Under the pieces are notes generated by a model. The model was not told where the DNA came from. It searched no databases and was given only the letters and a program-made list of their open reading frames with translations. A stretch of 10,361 nucleotides of DNA from an uncultured Clostridia bacterium (lineage in GTDB: Bacteria; Bacillota; Clostridia; Oscillospirales; Acutalibacteraceae): the NCBI GenBank assembly GCA_937884975.1, contig CAKZZS010000058.1, forward strand, positions 1 through 10,361, given 5' to 3'. Numbering within the stretch: the first letter of the stretch is position 1; every line of letters starts with the position of its first letter. This document shows positions 1-6,575 of the stretch, piece after piece. The translations under genes were made by a program, and so were the position numbers.

Positions 1-25
1 GGCAAAAAAGGGCGGTAAAAAATAA
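1..25 (+). CDS. C-terminal end of an upstream gene (partial)
   Basis: In the frame starting at base 2 the sequence reads A-K-K-G-G-K-K and then stops with TAA at 23-25. That stop overlaps the ATG of the next gene as TAATG, the same junction used at four other places in this window, which is why this frame was chosen. A second frame reads G-K-K-G-R-stop at 16-18 and cannot be excluded. From gene order the upstream gene would be a head gene such as a capsid or capsid-associated protein, but only a short basic tail is visible, so no function is assigned. Confidence 0.5.
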
Positions 26-588
26 TGATTTTAGAAAATGTCACAATAGAACAGTTTAAAGCTTATTTCTTTAGGGATTTTTCATACCTTCCTTTGTGGA
101 GGTGTGATAAAACCTATTGGATTGGTGATATAGCTTTCTGCAGCGGAAATTTTTATCAATCAACTATTGATAATAATACCAATTCTCCGCAACAGGAAGG
201 ATGGCAAAAAATCAAAGGCAACATTTATGATTATGTTACCGATGAAGACATCCAAAAAGCTATGTCTCAAGCTATAAATAACTGTAACGAGAATTTCGGC
301 GAAACGGATGAAGAAATAGTAAATATTTATCTTCACTTAGTCGCTTTTTATCTTGTTATGGATTTAAAGAACGCACAAACGGGGCTTAACGGCGGAGTTG
401 CAGGAGTTGTTACATCAACTCATGTGGGTGATGTTTCGGAAAGTTACGCAATCCCGCAATGGATGATGACAGATCCGATGTATTCAATGTTTGCGCAAAA
501 CGGATACGGGCTGAAATATTTGAGCCTTATTGCTCCGTATCTTGCAATAACGATACTTTATTCAAGAGGAAACTCCACTTTTGGTTAA
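25..588 (+). CDS. DUF4054-type head-tail connector protein with a carbohydrate-binding-like insert
   Basis: This 187-residue protein resembles DUF4054 connector/head-completion proteins, which sit between the portal and the tail. The supporting parts are the amphipathic helical core at about residues 72-115 (YVTDEDIQKAM, then a hydrophobic helix with AFYLVMDL), a G-x-V-T-S-x-x-V-G-D-V-S-E-S-Y block at 127-141, and a YGLKYLSL block near 161-168 that is typical of the family C-terminus. Residues about 29-63 look inserted: K-T-Y-W-I-G-D-I-A, G-N-F-Y-Q-S and a closing P-x-x-x-G-W resemble a CBM5/12 (chitin-binding type 3) fold. The start overlaps the previous stop as TAATG, and the next gene begins two bases after its stop. 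The first position in the neck block agrees with a connector role. The family call is from recalled motifs; a gp6-like adaptor of another family is the alternative. Confidence 0.7.
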   Translation: MILENVTIEQFKAYFFRDFSYLPLWRCDKTYWIGDIAFCSGNFYQSTIDNNTNSPQQEGWQKIKGNIYDYVTDEDIQKAMSQAINNCNENFGETDEEIVNIYLHLVAFYLVMDLKNAQTGLNGGVAGVVTSTHVGDVSESYAIPQWMMTDPMYSMFAQNGYGLKYLSLIAPYLAITILYSRGNSTFG

Positions 589-590
589 TT

Positions 591-1193
591 ATGCAAGAAA
601 ACAAAGTTAAATTCAATTTAGACGGTATGGATGAGCTTATAAAATCACTCAAGGATGATTATTTCCTAAGAGTCGGTATTATAGGCTCAAAAGCTACCGC
701 CACGCATGATAATAAAAGCAATAAGACGACCGCTGAGATTGGTACTTATCACGAGTTTGGAAGCCAAAAGGTCAAAGACCATCCGCCGCGCAGGTCGTTT
801 CTTGAGGACAGCTTAAAATTCAAGATTGATTTTAACACCCAGCAAATGACACAAATCAAAAAAGATTTGTTCAAGTACGTTTATCAGGAAAAAACACCGA
901 AAAAGTTTTTGGCTTCACTGGGCGCTGAATGCTTGAGAGCTATAAAACAAGCCTTTGAAACAAACGGATTCGGTAAATGGAAACCGCTTGCAAGTCTAAA
1001 AACCGTTGAAAAACGTTACGAAAAATCTATCAAGGGGTATGAAAGAGTCCGTAAGGCGATGGAAAACGGCAAGATGGCTTATGATAAGAGCTTGCTTAAC
1101 AAATACCTTGACGAAGCTATCAATCCTCAGATACTTACTGACACAGGCAAATTAAGAAATTCAATTTCATTCAAGATAATGAAACGGAAGTAA
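591..1193 (+). CDS. Virion morphogenesis / HK97 gp10-like neck or tail completion protein
   Basis: A 200-residue protein. The open frame extends upstream to an ATG at 459, but that start would lie deep inside the connector gene. The ATG at 591, two bases after the connector stop, is preferred; upstream AAGAGGA at 564-570 is too distant to be a good ribosome site, so coupling to the previous gene is likely. Two blocks mark the family of Mu gpG-like/HK97 gp10-like proteins: A-E-I-G-x-Y-H-E-F-G at about 48-57 followed by P-P-R-R-S-F at 65-70, and L-T-D-T-G-K-L-R-N-S-I at 182-192. In this family the protein takes part in finishing the head-tail joint or the tail end. The lysine-rich middle section (about 85-175) is predicted helical. 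The next gene starts two bases after the stop codon begins its trailing base, with no spacer. Confidence 0.75.
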   Translation: MQENKVKFNLDGMDELIKSLKDDYFLRVGIIGSKATATHDNKSNKTTAEIGTYHEFGSQKVKDHPPRRSFLEDSLKFKIDFNTQQMTQIKKDLFKYVYQEKTPKKFLASLGAECLRAIKQAFETNGFGKWKPLASLKTVEKRYEKSIKGYERVRKAMENGKMAYDKSLLNKYLDEAINPQILTDTGKLRNSISFKIMKRK

Positions 1194-1194
1194 T

Positions 1195-1557
1195 ATGAAT
1201 ATAAATAAAAACCTACCCAATATGTCCTCCACTATTACAAAGTGGTTTTTGAATATTACTTTTCAAGAGGTTATCAGGACCTTAGACGGCGCAGATTGGG
1301 AAGAAAGTTTAGGACAGATATATAATACGCGCGGAGTTGTACAGCCTCCGCGAGATGAGGACTTGAAGATATACCCAATGGGGTGTTGGGCTTGGCAGTG
1401 GCTTATGGTTCATTGCTTACCGAATGTTCAATTGAAACCTAACCAATACATAAAATACGACGGCGTAACTTACAAGGTTATGTCAAAAAAAGACTGGAGC
1501 AAATACGGTTATGTACGTTATATGCTCCTTGAAGCATTTGAAGCGGATAGATTATGA
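1195..1557 (+). CDS. Head-closure / head-tail joining-like protein
   Basis: A 120-residue protein with no strong catalytic motif. Visible features are G-V-V-Q-P-P-R-D-E-D-L at 47-57, a tryptophan-rich stretch (C-W-A-W-Q-W) just after it, and a C-terminal half of likely beta strands (YIKYDGVTYKVMSKKDWSKYGY) ending Y-M-L-L-E-A-F. Short beta-rich proteins like this, in the third slot between a DUF4054 connector and a tail terminator, usually act as head-closure (stopper) proteins of the SPP1 gp16 type. The assignment rests mainly on size and position. Its stop overlaps the next start as ATGA (1554-1557), so translation of the terminator gene is probably coupled to it. Confidence 0.5.
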   Translation: MNINKNLPNMSSTITKWFLNITFQEVIRTLDGADWEESLGQIYNTRGVVQPPRDEDLKIYPMGCWAWQWLMVHCLPNVQLKPNQYIKYDGVTYKVMSKKDWSKYGYVRYMLLEAFEADRL

Positions 1558-2063
1558 GTTCTACTTTAGATTTTATAAAACAGATAATAGATCATGAATT
1601 GCAGCTACCTGCGGGCAGAGTTTGGGCATATAACGGCAATCAGGATATACCAAAAGACAAAGATTTATTTATAATACTCTCGTTTAGACAAAAGACACCT
1701 TACAGTAATAAAACAAAGTATGTGAGGACTGAGACGGGCTTAAACGAAGTACAGACGACAAATATGTCGGAAGATATTTTGATTTCTTGTATTTCTCAAA
1801 ACACACAGGCAAGAGACAGAGCGCACGAAGTTTTACTTGCTTTGAATAGTTTTTATTCACAGGGAATACAGGAAGCCAATCATATACACATATCGACCAC
1901 AAACAACATTGAAGACAATTCGTTTATTGAGGCGACATCAAACTTAAACCGGTTTGATTTAGATTGTAGAGTAATGAGAGCGTATCAAAAGATACAAGCA
2001 ATTGACTATTACGACAAATTCCCGAATACAAGCAAATTTGAACCCGATTTTCATATAAATTAA
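1554..2063 (+). CDS. LIC_12616-type tail terminator / neck protein
   Basis: A 169-residue protein resembling the LIC_12616 family of phage neck proteins. The order of parts fits: an N-terminal helix (STLDFIKQIIDHEL), the W-A-Y-N-G-N-Q-D-I-P segment at about 24-33, a beta strand (LFIILSF), an E-D-I-L-I-S-C strand with a following helix (ARDRAHEVLLALNSFYSQ), and a late R-F-D-L-D-C-R-V strand. Family members sit at the head-proximal end of the tail, where they stop tube and sheath growth and bind the neck. It is directly followed by sheath and tube genes, the usual place for a terminator. The start is set by the ATGA overlap with the previous gene. Confidence 0.7.
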   Translation: MSSTLDFIKQIIDHELQLPAGRVWAYNGNQDIPKDKDLFIILSFRQKTPYSNKTKYVRTETGLNEVQTTNMSEDILISCISQNTQARDRAHEVLLALNSFYSQGIQEANHIHISTTNNIEDNSFIEATSNLNRFDLDCRVMRAYQKIQAIDYYDKFPNTSKFEPDFHIN

Positions 2064-2064
2064 C

Positions 2065-2070
2065 AAGGAG
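2065..2070 (+). promoter_or_regulatory. Strong Shine-Dalgarno site of the sheath gene
   Basis: AAGGAG lies seven bases before the ATG at 2078. It is among the best ribosome sites in the window and one of the few found in a real intergenic gap (2064-2077) rather than inside the previous gene. This fits the high copy number expected for sheath protein. Confidence 0.75.
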
Positions 2071-2077
2071 CAAAGAA

Positions 2078-3226
2078 ATGGCAAATTACACAATTCCTTT
2101 ATCGTGGGTTGTAAGCGCAACAGCAGTTGCAGCATCACAAGGCTTAGAACCTTTACAGCTCGGAACGATACTTATTTTAACAGATGACACACCTGTACAG
2201 AGTTTAACAGAAGATTATATGATATCTCGTACAGCTTCATCCGTTGGACAGGCTTTTGGCACAACAAGCGACACTTTTGCAATGGCAAACGCTATATTCG
2301 CTCAAAATCCAAACATTTTGAACGCGGGCGGATATGTAATAGTTGCGCCTTATGATTCATCTTCAGAAACAACAGCAGGAGCAATTCAAAGAATTGCAGC
2401 ACAGATTTATTTTGAAGGTATTTTAACAACAAGAGATTTACCGACAGCAGAAGCAACAGCGGCAAGTAATTATGTTGAAGGTATGGAAAATACAATTCTT
2501 TTCCTAACTGACACTGTTTCAACTTCTCTTGCTTCCGGCGGTTTATTCTACGCATTAAAAGACAATAAAAAGACAAGAAAATTGCTTTACTTATCAGGCG
2601 GTGTAAGCAATGTAAAAGCTTATGCAAGATTATTCGCTGCAGCTTTTGCATCTCGCGGTTTGTCAGTAAACTATGAAGGTCAAAACTCAACGCTTACAAT
2701 GACTTATAAAGACCTTGCAGGCGTACCTGTTGACACAAATATAAGTGAAACCATACTTAATTCTTGTCAAACAATTGGCGCTGATGTTTATTGCTCTGTT
2801 GAAGGACTTGCAAAAGTTCTTTCATTCAAACAAGGCGGTTTGTGGTTTGACGAATTGGCAAATCAGATTTGGTTAAGAACAGCTATTCAAAGAGCGGTTG
2901 CAAACGTATTATTCACGACAAGAAACAAAATCCCTCAAACAACAGAAGGTGTTAACACTCTTGTCAATGCAATTAACAGTATCTTGAATCAAGGTATTAT
3001 AAACGGTATGTTAGCGCCGGGAGAATGGAACAGTTCTGATACATTTGGAGTGTTGGAAGACTTCCACAGATGCATAAGAACTTACGGTTATTATGTTTAC
3101 TATACACCGATTGCTGAGCAGGCACAGGCAGACCGCGAAGCTCGTAAATGCCCTGTTATTTCCATCGCTGCAAAACAAGCGGGAGCAATCGAACACGCAA
3201 GCATAATGATATACTTAGAAGCCTAA
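2078..3226 (+). CDS. Contractile tail sheath protein (DUF3383-like)
   Basis: A 382-residue protein, the expected size for a compact sheath subunit. It resembles the DUF3383 family, which supplies the sheath in several myophages. Supporting parts are the early strand G-T-I-L-I-L-T-D-D and the helix start V-G-Q-A-F-G-T-T-S-D-T-F-A-M-A-N-A-I-F-A (about 53-72), which is the family's way of counting through subunit residues. Further support comes from A-Q-I-Y-F-E-G-I-L-T-T at about 107-117 and a C-terminal domain with a long helix (W-L-R-T-A-I-Q-R-A-V-A-N-V-L) followed by a closing strand (A-S-I-M-I-Y-L-E). The subunits would form the outer contractile layer around the tube encoded next. It stands between the terminator and the tube gene, the standard contractile-tail order. 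Its presence marks the phage as a myovirus type rather than a siphovirus. Confidence 0.8.
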   Translation: MANYTIPLSWVVSATAVAASQGLEPLQLGTILILTDDTPVQSLTEDYMISRTASSVGQAFGTTSDTFAMANAIFAQNPNILNAGGYVIVAPYDSSSETTAGAIQRIAAQIYFEGILTTRDLPTAEATAASNYVEGMENTILFLTDTVSTSLASGGLFYALKDNKKTRKLLYLSGGVSNVKAYARLFAAAFASRGLSVNYEGQNSTLTMTYKDLAGVPVDTNISETILNSCQTIGADVYCSVEGLAKVLSFKQGGLWFDELANQIWLRTAIQRAVANVLFTTRNKIPQTTEGVNTLVNAINSILNQGIINGMLAPGEWNSSDTFGVLEDFHRCIRTYGYYVYYTPIAEQAQADREARKCPVISIAAKQAGAIEHASIMIYLEA

Positions 3227-3241
3227 GCCGTCGCACCGGCT
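3226..3241 (+). other. GC-rich hairpin between sheath and tube genes
   Basis: AGCCG at 3226-3230 can pair with CGGCT at 3237-3241 around a six-base loop (TCGCAC). It begins on the last base of the sheath stop codon and is followed by the palindrome GCTAGC at 3239-3244. The local base composition is clearly more GC-rich than the surrounding AT-rich sequence. There is no T-run after it, so it is not an intrinsic terminator. It could protect the 3' end of sheath mRNA or insulate tube translation; that part is inference. Confidence 0.45.
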
Positions 3242-3265
3242 AGCGCATAGAAAGGAAACGACAAA

Positions 3266-3724
3266 ATGGATGCATATACAAGCAAAGATTTAATCCAATT
3301 GGAAGATATGGACGGCAAGTGGACTTTATCCGACTTTGCGGATGGTACAATTGCACAATTGGAAACACCAAACGAACAATCAACCGTAACAACAGGTTAC
3401 AACGGCAATTCTCTTGGTGCTCATAACGAACCGGGAAGACAAAGAAGATTTACTATCAGACTTGTTAAGGGTTCAGGCGATGATAAGAGAATAAACAAAT
3501 CTTATGAGCTTTGGAAAGAAAGAGACATGAGATTCAAACCTTTCAAGGGTTGGTTTACAAAGAATATAGGACACGAAGACGGCTCTTTGAGTCAAGATAC
3601 AACAGAATGTTATTTTGGACTTCCTACCGGTGTACCTGTGGCGATGACTGATACAACAGGAAACACTGAACAGGATGTATCAATTTATACAATTGTATTC
3701 GGCAATTCTAAGAGGATTTTATAA
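3266..3724 (+). CDS. Tail tube protein
   Basis: A 152-residue protein that is mainly beta strand, with an AAAGGAA ribosome site at 3251-3257. The layout fits tube proteins of contractile tails (DUF3277-like and related). An N-terminal strand leads to the D-G-T-I-A-Q-L-E segment at about 26-33. A G-Y-N-G-N-S turn follows, then an R-R-F-T-I-R-L-V strand, a helix with polar loops (N-K-S-Y-E-L-W-K-E) and a closing strand near Y-T-I-V-F. Rings of this protein form the inner conduit for DNA. It follows the sheath gene and precedes the chaperone and tape measure, which is the strongest support. I am surer of the role than of the exact family. Its stop overlaps the chaperone start as TAATG. Confidence 0.75.
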   Translation: MDAYTSKDLIQLEDMDGKWTLSDFADGTIAQLETPNEQSTVTTGYNGNSLGAHNEPGRQRRFTIRLVKGSGDDKRINKSYELWKERDMRFKPFKGWFTKNIGHEDGSLSQDTTECYFGLPTGVPVAMTDTTGNTEQDVSIYTIVFGNSKRIL

Positions 3725-4125
3725 TGTCTTTAAAATTTCAGCTTAAAAGCGGAAAAAAGATAGAAATTGACCTTGCACCTATTGAGCAGGGTTTGAACCT
3801 TTACCGCTCTATTTTGATAGAGTGCAAGGGTGCAGGTCTTGACCTATCTGTAGCGGATGATGACACCGTTATGACACTGTTATTTAAGAATAAAGAAGCG
3901 GTGTTAAACGTGTTATCATCGGAGCTTGTTTTGGATGCTGTAAAAGCTTGCTGTGATAAAGTTGTTTATAACAAACAAAGATTTAACATGAGTATTTTTG
4001 AGGATGTAAACAACAGAAAAGATTTCATACCATTAATGATGGTAGTGGCGATGGAAAACATCCGCCCTTTTTTCGCAGAACCCCATATCATATTAGACAG
4101 TCTTTCAGCTCAATTCCTAATGTAA
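3724..4125 (+). CDS. Tail assembly chaperone, short (G-type) form
   Basis: A 133-residue product read entirely in the starting frame, ending with ATG-TAA at 4120-4125. An AGAGGA ribosome site lies at 3711-3716 and the start overlaps the tube stop as TAATG. The N-terminus (M-S-L-K-F-x-L-K-S-G-K-K-I-E-I-D-L) and the mostly helical body fit the lambda gpG/P2 gpE type of tail assembly chaperone, which coats the tape measure and recruits tube subunits but is absent from the finished virion. The main evidence is position, between tube and tape measure, and the frameshift signal described separately. Sequence similarity to any single family is weak to my eye. Confidence 0.75.
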   Translation: MSLKFQLKSGKKIEIDLAPIEQGLNLYRSILIECKGAGLDLSVADDDTVMTLLFKNKEAVLNVLSSELVLDAVKACCDKVVYNKQRFNMSIFEDVNNRKDFIPLMMVVAMENIRPFFAEPHIILDSLSAQFLM

Positions 4126-4316
4126 ATTTACCGGAAGTTGATATTGAGGGAATAGACGTCTTTGAAGTATGGGCGATGAGGATATCAGAAGAGGGATACG
4201 GGAGCATAGCGGAGATAAAATCTCTTGATTCTGCAACATTTATGAATCTGATACACCGTATCAAATTTTTATCGGATTATAAACAGGCAGTACACGAACT
4301 TAATAGGAAAACGTAA
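3724..4316 (+). CDS. Tail assembly chaperone, long (GT-type) form made by -1 frameshift
   Basis: Ribosomes that slip back one base at 4065-4074 keep reading in the -1 frame, which has no stop until TAA at 4314-4316. The product would be 197 residues: 117 shared with the short form, then 80 new ones beginning R-T-P-Y-H and ending H-E-L-N-R-K-T. The extension contains a plausible folded segment (V-D-I-E-G-I-D-V-F-E-V-W-A-M-R-I-S-E-E-G-Y-G-S-I-A-E-I-K-S-L). It fills the whole 190-base stretch before the tape measure, which otherwise has no good gene. In lambda, P2 and many other tailed phages the equivalent extension binds the tape measure (the T domain). The -1 frame is closed by TGA at 3999-4001 upstream, so the slip must happen between 4002 and 4125. 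Confidence 0.75.
4065..4074 (+). promoter_or_regulatory. Slippery site for programmed -1 frameshifting
   Basis: In the chaperone frame the codons are CGC CCT TTT TTC. Two overlapping heptamers fit the X-XXY-YYZ rule: C-CCT-TTT at 4065-4071 and T-TTT-TTC at 4068-4074. A -1 slip at either gives the same protein junction (P-F-F-R). The site lies 17 codons before the frame-0 stop, inside the only stretch where both frames are open. Downstream structure is poor: a seven-pair AT-rich stem (4090-4096 with 4117-4123, one G-U pair, 20-base loop) starts 15 bases past the site, farther than usual. No strong internal Shine-Dalgarno sequence is seen upstream. Confidence 0.7.
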
Positions 4317-5383
4317 TGACAAAAGGACAAGCGCAGAATCAGTTAGGTCAATTATTTGTTGATATAGGTGTAGGGGGTTTAGGTCAAACCTTAAAAGCCC
4401 TTAACTCTGTATCAGCATCTTTTTTGCTGACAAAAAATGCCGCAACACAGGCTCTAAAACCATTCGTTGATATGGGCAAACAGGCGGCAAACAGTGCTGT
4501 CGGTATCGGCAAAATGGCAGCAGCTTTGGGCACAACGACTTTGAATGCTCAAAAGCTGCAATATTATCTTAAAACTTATCAGGCAGAAGGCTTGGAAGGT
4601 GATGTTGCATCACTTCAAAATATGTTTACTAAGATGCGCGCAGGATTGGGCGGTATGTCCGGAGAAATGGCGACTTCTTGGAACATGATAGGCTTAAAGA
4701 AAAACTGGTCTGATTATTCCGGTTCTTTTGAAGATACTCTGCAGTTTATTCAAGATGTCAAAAATGCTCTAAAATCAAGCGGTATGACTGAGCAAGAAAA
4801 AGTCATGCACCTTCAAAACTTAGGGCTTGGACAGTGGAAATATTTATTTGAAAAAGATGATTTTGACTTAAACCAATCTTTAAACATATCGGATGAAACA
4901 ATCAGAAAGCTTCAAGAAGCGAGCGAAGAAACAAACAAAATAAAGAATGAACTTGATGAATTAAATAAAAATTTACAAGGTAAATTCGCAAAAGATGTTG
5001 GTCTTCCTGCACTAAAAGATCTTAATGCAGCTCTTTCAAAAGGTTCGGGATCTTCAAAAGCAAAAACTATGACTCGATTGGGTGCAATGGGTATGGGCGC
5101 AGGAGGCGGAGCTCTCTTAGGAAGTTTTTTAGGTCCTTTGGGTGCGCTTGGCGGTTTAGCAATCGGAGCTTATGGCGGACTGGTAGGTAATGAAAAATTA
5201 CTTAATATGTTAGAGCCGCCACTATCAAATGTTGAAAATAAAACGACAATCAATCTAACTAACAAGATTAGCGGAAGCAATGTTCAGTTTGAAGAACTCA
5301 CCGCAGAGGAAGAAAACTCTTTGACCGGCGGAAGACAAATTGATGTAAATGCTTATACAACACATAACGGACACGAATTATAA
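4316..5383 (+). CDS. Tape measure protein (short)
   Basis: A 355-residue, mainly helical protein that sets tail length and is ejected ahead of the DNA. Visible parts are an N-terminal alpha-helical region rich in Ala, Gln and Lys (about 1-80); a central G-x-M-S-G-rich segment; a charged helix likely to form a coiled coil at about 193-224 (I-R-K-L-Q-E-A-S-E-E-T-N-K-I-K-N-E-L); and a glycine-rich hydrophobic segment at about 255-291, the usual membrane-active part of tape measures. A beta-like tail (T-T-I-N-L-T-N-K-I-S) closes it. With about 1.5 angstroms per helical residue, the length implies a tail of roughly 50 nm, short for a contractile tail. AGGAA at 4305-4309 is its ribosome site, and the start overlaps the stop of the frameshifted chaperone as TAATG. 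Confidence 0.85.
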   Translation: MTKGQAQNQLGQLFVDIGVGGLGQTLKALNSVSASFLLTKNAATQALKPFVDMGKQAANSAVGIGKMAAALGTTTLNAQKLQYYLKTYQAEGLEGDVASLQNMFTKMRAGLGGMSGEMATSWNMIGLKKNWSDYSGSFEDTLQFIQDVKNALKSSGMTEQEKVMHLQNLGLGQWKYLFEKDDFDLNQSLNISDETIRKLQEASEETNKIKNELDELNKNLQGKFAKDVGLPALKDLNAALSKGSGSSKAKTMTRLGAMGMGAGGGALLGSFLGPLGALGGLAIGAYGGLVGNEKLLNMLEPPLSNVENKTTINLTNKISGSNVQFEELTAEEENSLTGGRQIDVNAYTTHNGHEL

Positions 5384-6225
5384 TGACACAAACTTTTTTT
5401 GAATTACAAACATCCAAATATGGCGGAGTGAATAAAAAATTACTTGCCCAAAAAATGTGGAAGGGTGTAGTTGATGCAGGTGAAGCTGTTGTTAATATCT
5501 TGGGTGCAACAGGGATTGCAGGGTTCAAGTTTAACATACCTCAGACCGAACAAGTTAGATTTGAAAACGAAATCACGGACCATTATGTTGAGAGCAATTA
5601 CGCTATACAGGACCATATCGCAAGAAAGCCTGTTGTAATTACTTTATCGGGGCTCGTCGGTGATTATTTCTATTCAGTCAATCAAATAGAAGATACTCTT
5701 GCTTTGATTGTTCCCACAATTACTCTTGTAAAAGAGTTAATCCCGCAAATAACAAGCGTTGTGCAAAGGCAAAAAATAAATTTCACAAATGAGCAGAAAC
5801 AAAAGATTGTAAAACAAGATGACGGAAGCTACAAAGTTTCTGTAAACGGCAAACAAAATGAGTATGAATTTAATACAATGGATTTGTTTACCTTGTTTCA
5901 AAGCCTTTATAAAATGAAATCCGCACAAACAAGGGCATTTTTATTCTTTGAGGCTATGTGGAAATCCGGCGCGAGGTTTTCGGTTGAGACTACTTGGAAA
6001 CGTTATGACAATATGGTCGTTCAATCCGTTACACCAAAACGTGATAACAACGCCGATATAACAGAATTTACAGTGGTTTGTAAACAAATGGATTTTGTAT
6101 CTTCTAAGGTTGAAACAATTGAAGAATACAAAAACAGAACACAGATGCAAAAGGCGCAAGCCGCAAACAAGGGGGCTGTAAAAGGTACTCCGATATCGTT
6201 AGACAATAATATTCAGTTGGTTTAA
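5383..6225 (+). CDS. Dit-like baseplate/tail protein
   Basis: A 280-residue protein resembling Dit-like phage tail proteins of contractile systems. The N-terminal region at about 47-97 has the pattern G-F-x-F-N-I-P, then E-I-T-D-H-Y-V-E-S-N-Y-A-I-Q-D-H and K-P-V-V-I-T-L-S-G, in which ligand-like T-D-H/Q-D-H pairs are conserved in the family. The C-terminal region at about 182-240 has R-F-S-V-E-T-T-W-K-R-Y-D-N-M-V-V-Q-S, typical of the second half of the ring-forming barrel. Such proteins form a ring at the tip of the tube and connect it to the hub. The lysine/glutamine-rich middle (about 125-165) and the last 40 residues are less conserved. It follows the tape measure directly (TAATG) and precedes plug and hub, as expected. 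Confidence 0.7.
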   Translation: MTQTFFELQTSKYGGVNKKLLAQKMWKGVVDAGEAVVNILGATGIAGFKFNIPQTEQVRFENEITDHYVESNYAIQDHIARKPVVITLSGLVGDYFYSVNQIEDTLALIVPTITLVKELIPQITSVVQRQKINFTNEQKQKIVKQDDGSYKVSVNGKQNEYEFNTMDLFTLFQSLYKMKSAQTRAFLFFEAMWKSGARFSVETTWKRYDNMVVQSVTPKRDNNADITEFTVVCKQMDFVSSKVETIEEYKNRTQMQKAQAANKGAVKGTPISLDNNIQLV

Positions 6226-6227
6226 TT

Positions 6228-6575
6228 ATGTACAAAATAGATTTAGGAAACGAACCCAAACAAGAAATAACGGTAATGCTTGATGACAATTCAAGAATCC
6301 CGCTTACTTTTGAATACAGACCTAATCAAATAGGTTGGTTTTTTGGGTTTGAGTATAACAACAATAAATACACAAATATAAGACTTACGACTTCTTATAA
6401 CATCTTGAGGGGTTATATGAACTGGCTTCCTTTCGGTTTGAGGTGTGACACCCTTGATGGGTTAGAGCCAATGGATTTGACCGACTTTACGAGCGGTTAT
6501 GCCACAATATACGTTTTAACACCTGAGGATGTAAATACAACGGAAAGTATGTACTATGCAAAAACTACAGCGTAA
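6228..6575 (+). CDS. Baseplate plug protein (Pam3 gp18-like)
   Basis: A 115-residue beta-rich protein that looks like the small baseplate plug family described for cyanophage Pam3 and relatives. The order fits: an N-terminal strand with P-K-Q-E-I-T-V-M-L, a R-I-P-L-T-F-E-Y-R strand, a tryptophan turn (G-W-F-F-G-F-E-Y) and a long strand region N-I-R-L-T-T-S-Y-N-I-L-R-G-Y. The family sits in the hub and closes its central channel until ejection. Position between the Dit-like and hub genes agrees with this. It starts two bases after the previous stop (ATG 6228). Its last 20 bases overlap the hub gene start. Confidence 0.65.
   Translation: MYKIDLGNEPKQEITVMLDDNSRIPLTFEYRPNQIGWFFGFEYNNNKYTNIRLTTSYNILRGYMNWLPFGLRCDTLDGLEPMDLTDFTSGYATIYVLTPEDVNTTESMYYAKTTA

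Noticed and set aside
459..590. Upstream extension of the gp10-like gene to the ATG at 459
   Set aside because: It would overlap the connector gene by 130 bases, and the added residues look like out-of-frame connector sequence. The ATG at 591 sits at the normal spacing after the connector stop.
2292..2690. Reverse-strand open frame inside the sheath gene
   Set aside because: It has low-complexity leucine-rich composition typical of antisense reading, no ribosome site and lies entirely within a well-supported gene. Other reverse-strand frames in the window are rejected for the same reason.
3226..3265. Intrinsic terminator after the sheath gene
   Set aside because: The stem is short and no run of T follows it; the next gene is on the same strand and needed in large amounts.
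4176..4316. Independent small gene starting at ATG 4176 in the -1 frame
   Set aside because: It would encode only 46 residues with no ribosome site, and the frame is open well upstream of the ATG to overlap the chaperone, which a frameshift explains better.
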